Program-made: the position numbers and the translations under genes | Source: Gammaproteobacteria bacterium | GTDB lineage: Bacteria > Pseudomonadota > Gammaproteobacteria > Poriferisulfidales > GCA-002705445 | Assembly: GCA_002702235.1 (NCBI GenBank) | Contig: NZYO01000012.1 | Span: 9,491 to 15,543 of the forward strand | Length of the DNA: 6,053 nt | Direction: 5' to 3' | The notes under the pieces: model-generated | Told to the model about the DNA's origin: nothing | Databases searched by the model: none | What the model saw: only the letters and a program-made list of their open reading frames with translations | In this document: one piece after another, positions 5,735 to 6,053 of the stretch | Numbering within the stretch: the stretch's first letter is position 1 | Layout: each line of letters begins with the position of its first letter

Positions 5735-6053
5735 TTATTTTTTTTCCTTAAAAACTAAACAAACCCCGTTATTACAGTACCTTTTTCCGGTTGGCTTTGG
5801 CCCATCATCAAATATATGTCCATGATGACCTCCACAATTTTTACAATGATACTCAGTCCTCGCATAACCAATGAGATGATCGGTTTTAGTTTCAAACACA
5901 TCGGGCAAGGATTCAAAAAATGACGGCCAACCAGAGCCACTCTCGTATTTTTTTGAGGACTCAAAAAGTTTAATATCACAATTTGCACAATGATATGATC
6001 CAGCTCTTTTTTCAAAATTTAATTCACTTGATCCAGGAGGTTCAGTTCCCTCC
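5735..6053 (-). CDS. msrB: Peptide-methionine (R)-S-oxide reductase MsrB, C-terminal part
   Basis: Only the last 105 residues lie in the window; the start is beyond the right edge, and MsrB is usually 130-145 residues long. The enzyme reduces the R epimer of methionine sulfoxide in proteins back to methionine. The visible part begins with EGTEPPGSS, followed by the two zinc-binding CxxC pairs (HCANCD, residues 21-26, and HCKNCG, 70-75), SGSGWPSF (38-45) with the active-site Trp, GHHGHIFDDGP (75-85), and RYCNNGVCLVF (91-101), where Cys93 is the catalytic cysteine of the RxCxN motif. The usual GCGWPSF cysteine, which can act as resolving residue, is Ser here, and there is an additional Cys98. 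A competing 86-codon open frame over the same bases is a shadow. The stop is followed after one base by the membrane-protein gene. Confidence 0.95.
   Translation of the reverse strand, partial: EGTEPPGSSELNFEKRAGSYHCANCDIKLFESSKKYESGSGWPSFFESLPDVFETKTDHLIGYARTEYHCKNCGGHHGHIFDDGPKPTGKRYCNNGVCLVFKEKK

Noticed and set aside
5755..6015. An 86-codon minus-strand open frame at the right end
   Set aside because: It lies in another frame over the msrB coding region, which has clear MsrB motifs through to its own stop at 5735.
1..6053. Mobile element, phage, CRISPR, defence system, tRNA or rRNA
   Set aside because: No transposase, integrase, direct-repeat array, terminal inverted repeat or structured RNA was seen; nearly all bases are explained by the pilus genes, msrB and one membrane protein.

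Overview
The window is AT-rich (by eye about one third G+C) and tightly packed. Every gene lies on the minus strand, so the genes read from right to left. Protein families and gene order point to a gammaproteobacterium or close relative with a type IV pilus. The AT bias and overlapping genes resemble streamlined marine lineages such as SAR86-type bacteria. That placement is inference; no taxonomic marker gene is present.

Right end (6053 to 5392): the 3' part of a methionine sulfoxide reductase B gene (msrB) runs in from beyond the window. One base after its stop comes a gene for a 113-residue, probably four-helix membrane protein that I do not recognise. A 73-base spacer follows (5391 to 5319), with an imperfect palindrome, a T-run and a possible promoter.

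Left of the spacer (5318 to 1) is one uninterrupted unit of seven genes: a PilT-type retraction ATPase, a FimT/FimU (GspH-like) minor pilin, PilV, PilW, PilX, an unrecognised secreted 184-residue protein, and the N-terminal 248 residues of a PilY1-like tip adhesin that runs off the left edge. Junctions are a 26-base overlap, three ATGA overlaps, a 3-base gap and a TAATG overlap, so translational coupling is likely throughout. The four pilins carry class III prepilin leaders cut after Gly. All but PilX have Glu at mature position 5.

Together the genes encode the pilus tip and priming complex (FimT/U, PilV, PilW, PilX, PilY1) and the motor that retracts the fibre. The layout matches the fimU-pilV-pilW-pilX-pilY1 cluster of Pseudomonas, with three differences: pilT heads the unit, an extra secreted protein sits between pilX and pilY1, and the PilY1-like protein shows only the first strand and metal-site motif of a vWA domain before beta-propeller-like sequence begins. 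I found no RNA genes, CRISPR arrays, insertion sequences or long repeats, and apart from the 73-base spacer there is almost no non-coding DNA.
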